Assembly: GCA_037141055.1 (NCBI GenBank)
Contig: JBAXDH010000002.1
Location: 1 to 64,000, forward strand
Origin: CAIVAT01 sp037141055
GTDB taxonomy: Bacteria > Bacteroidota > Bacteroidia > Bacteroidales > FEN-979
Length of the DNA stretch: 64,000 nucleotides
Reading direction: 5' to 3'
This document shows, one piece after another, positions 63,947 to 64,000 of the stretch; position 1 is the first letter of the stretch, and each line of letters begins with the position of its first letter. Both the position numbers and the translations under genes were made by a program. Below the pieces are notes generated by a model, which worked only from the letters and a program-made list of their open reading frames with translations, was not told the DNA's origin and made no database searches.

Positions 63947-64000
63947 AAGCAATTATGATTGACGAGCGGAGGATTCGCCAACAGACTTTCTATCTATTCA

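Noticed and set aside
63947..64000. Possible 3' end of another minus-strand gene at the right edge
   Set aside because: One short frame ends in a stop near 63953, but fewer than 20 codons are visible and nothing is recognisable.

Overview
This 64 kb window is chromosomal DNA from a member of the Bacteroidota, probably a free-living or anaerobic environmental lineage. Support comes from seven proteins with a C-terminal type IX secretion (T9SS) sorting domain, BACON, Omp28 and DUF6029-type proteins, a TonB-dependent receptor with a carboxypeptidase-regulatory N-terminus, and promoter-like TAnnTTTG (-7) elements. Coding density is high. No gap exceeds about 200 bp, and I see no rRNA, tRNA, insertion sequence, CRISPR array or prophage.

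Layout. (1) 1-9388: a lipid/glycan acylation cluster. It has a partial acyl-AMP ligase, a free ACP, an acyl-AMP ligase fused to an ACP, a ketoacyl synthase III, an SDR reductase, a membrane GT2 glycosyltransferase, a PseH-like GNAT, an MBOAT O-acyltransferase and an SGNH-like membrane-anchored partner. Activation, carrier, MBOAT and SGNH-like parts mirror the DltA/C/B/D logic of D-alanylation, with added enzymes that could build a short (3-hydroxy)acyl group. This is the best candidate for an undescribed system. (2) 9410-18422: Spy/CpxP-like protein, TonB receptor, TMTC-like TPR glycosyltransferase, rsmA, TPR protein, M20 amidohydrolase. (3) 18462-22547: a large T9SS cargo with a papain-like domain carrying a calcium-loop-like insertion. 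(4) 23110-26749: three-gene biotin-dependent acyl-CoA carboxylase operon. (5) 26927-30559: a very compact S13 penicillin-binding lipoprotein, a DUF1295 protein and an MsbA-like exporter. (6) 30666-33231: a lipoprotein, a probable beta-barrel and an Rh-type (not Amt-type) ammonium channel, flanked on both sides by the same palindrome. (7) 33397-38485: rbfA, methyltransferase, LolC/E-like permease, gingipain-type C25 protease. (8) 38507-43669: a set of exported thioredoxin-fold proteins (TlpA, Omp28 lipoprotein, Omp28-like T9SS cargo), a DUF6029 protein and a Cys-rich T9SS cargo. (9) 43702-64000: manA, LOG, a nucleotide kinase-like protein, M6 and BNR/BACON T9SS proteins, dCMP deaminase, asparaginase-type hydrolase, TauE/SafE, an APC permease, two SDR-fold proteins, a GH74-like T9SS protein, dxs and a MIP18/SufT-like gene.

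A second theme is non-coding. Short tandem arrays with 7-9 bp units recur between genes (GATTGAC, GTGAGTS, AGTGACA, GGCGGACA and CAATGCARR families). One heptamer array (GATRCGG, seven copies) lies inside the APC permease coding region. They resemble the STRR heptamer repeats known from cyanobacteria and are the most unusual sequence-level signal here.
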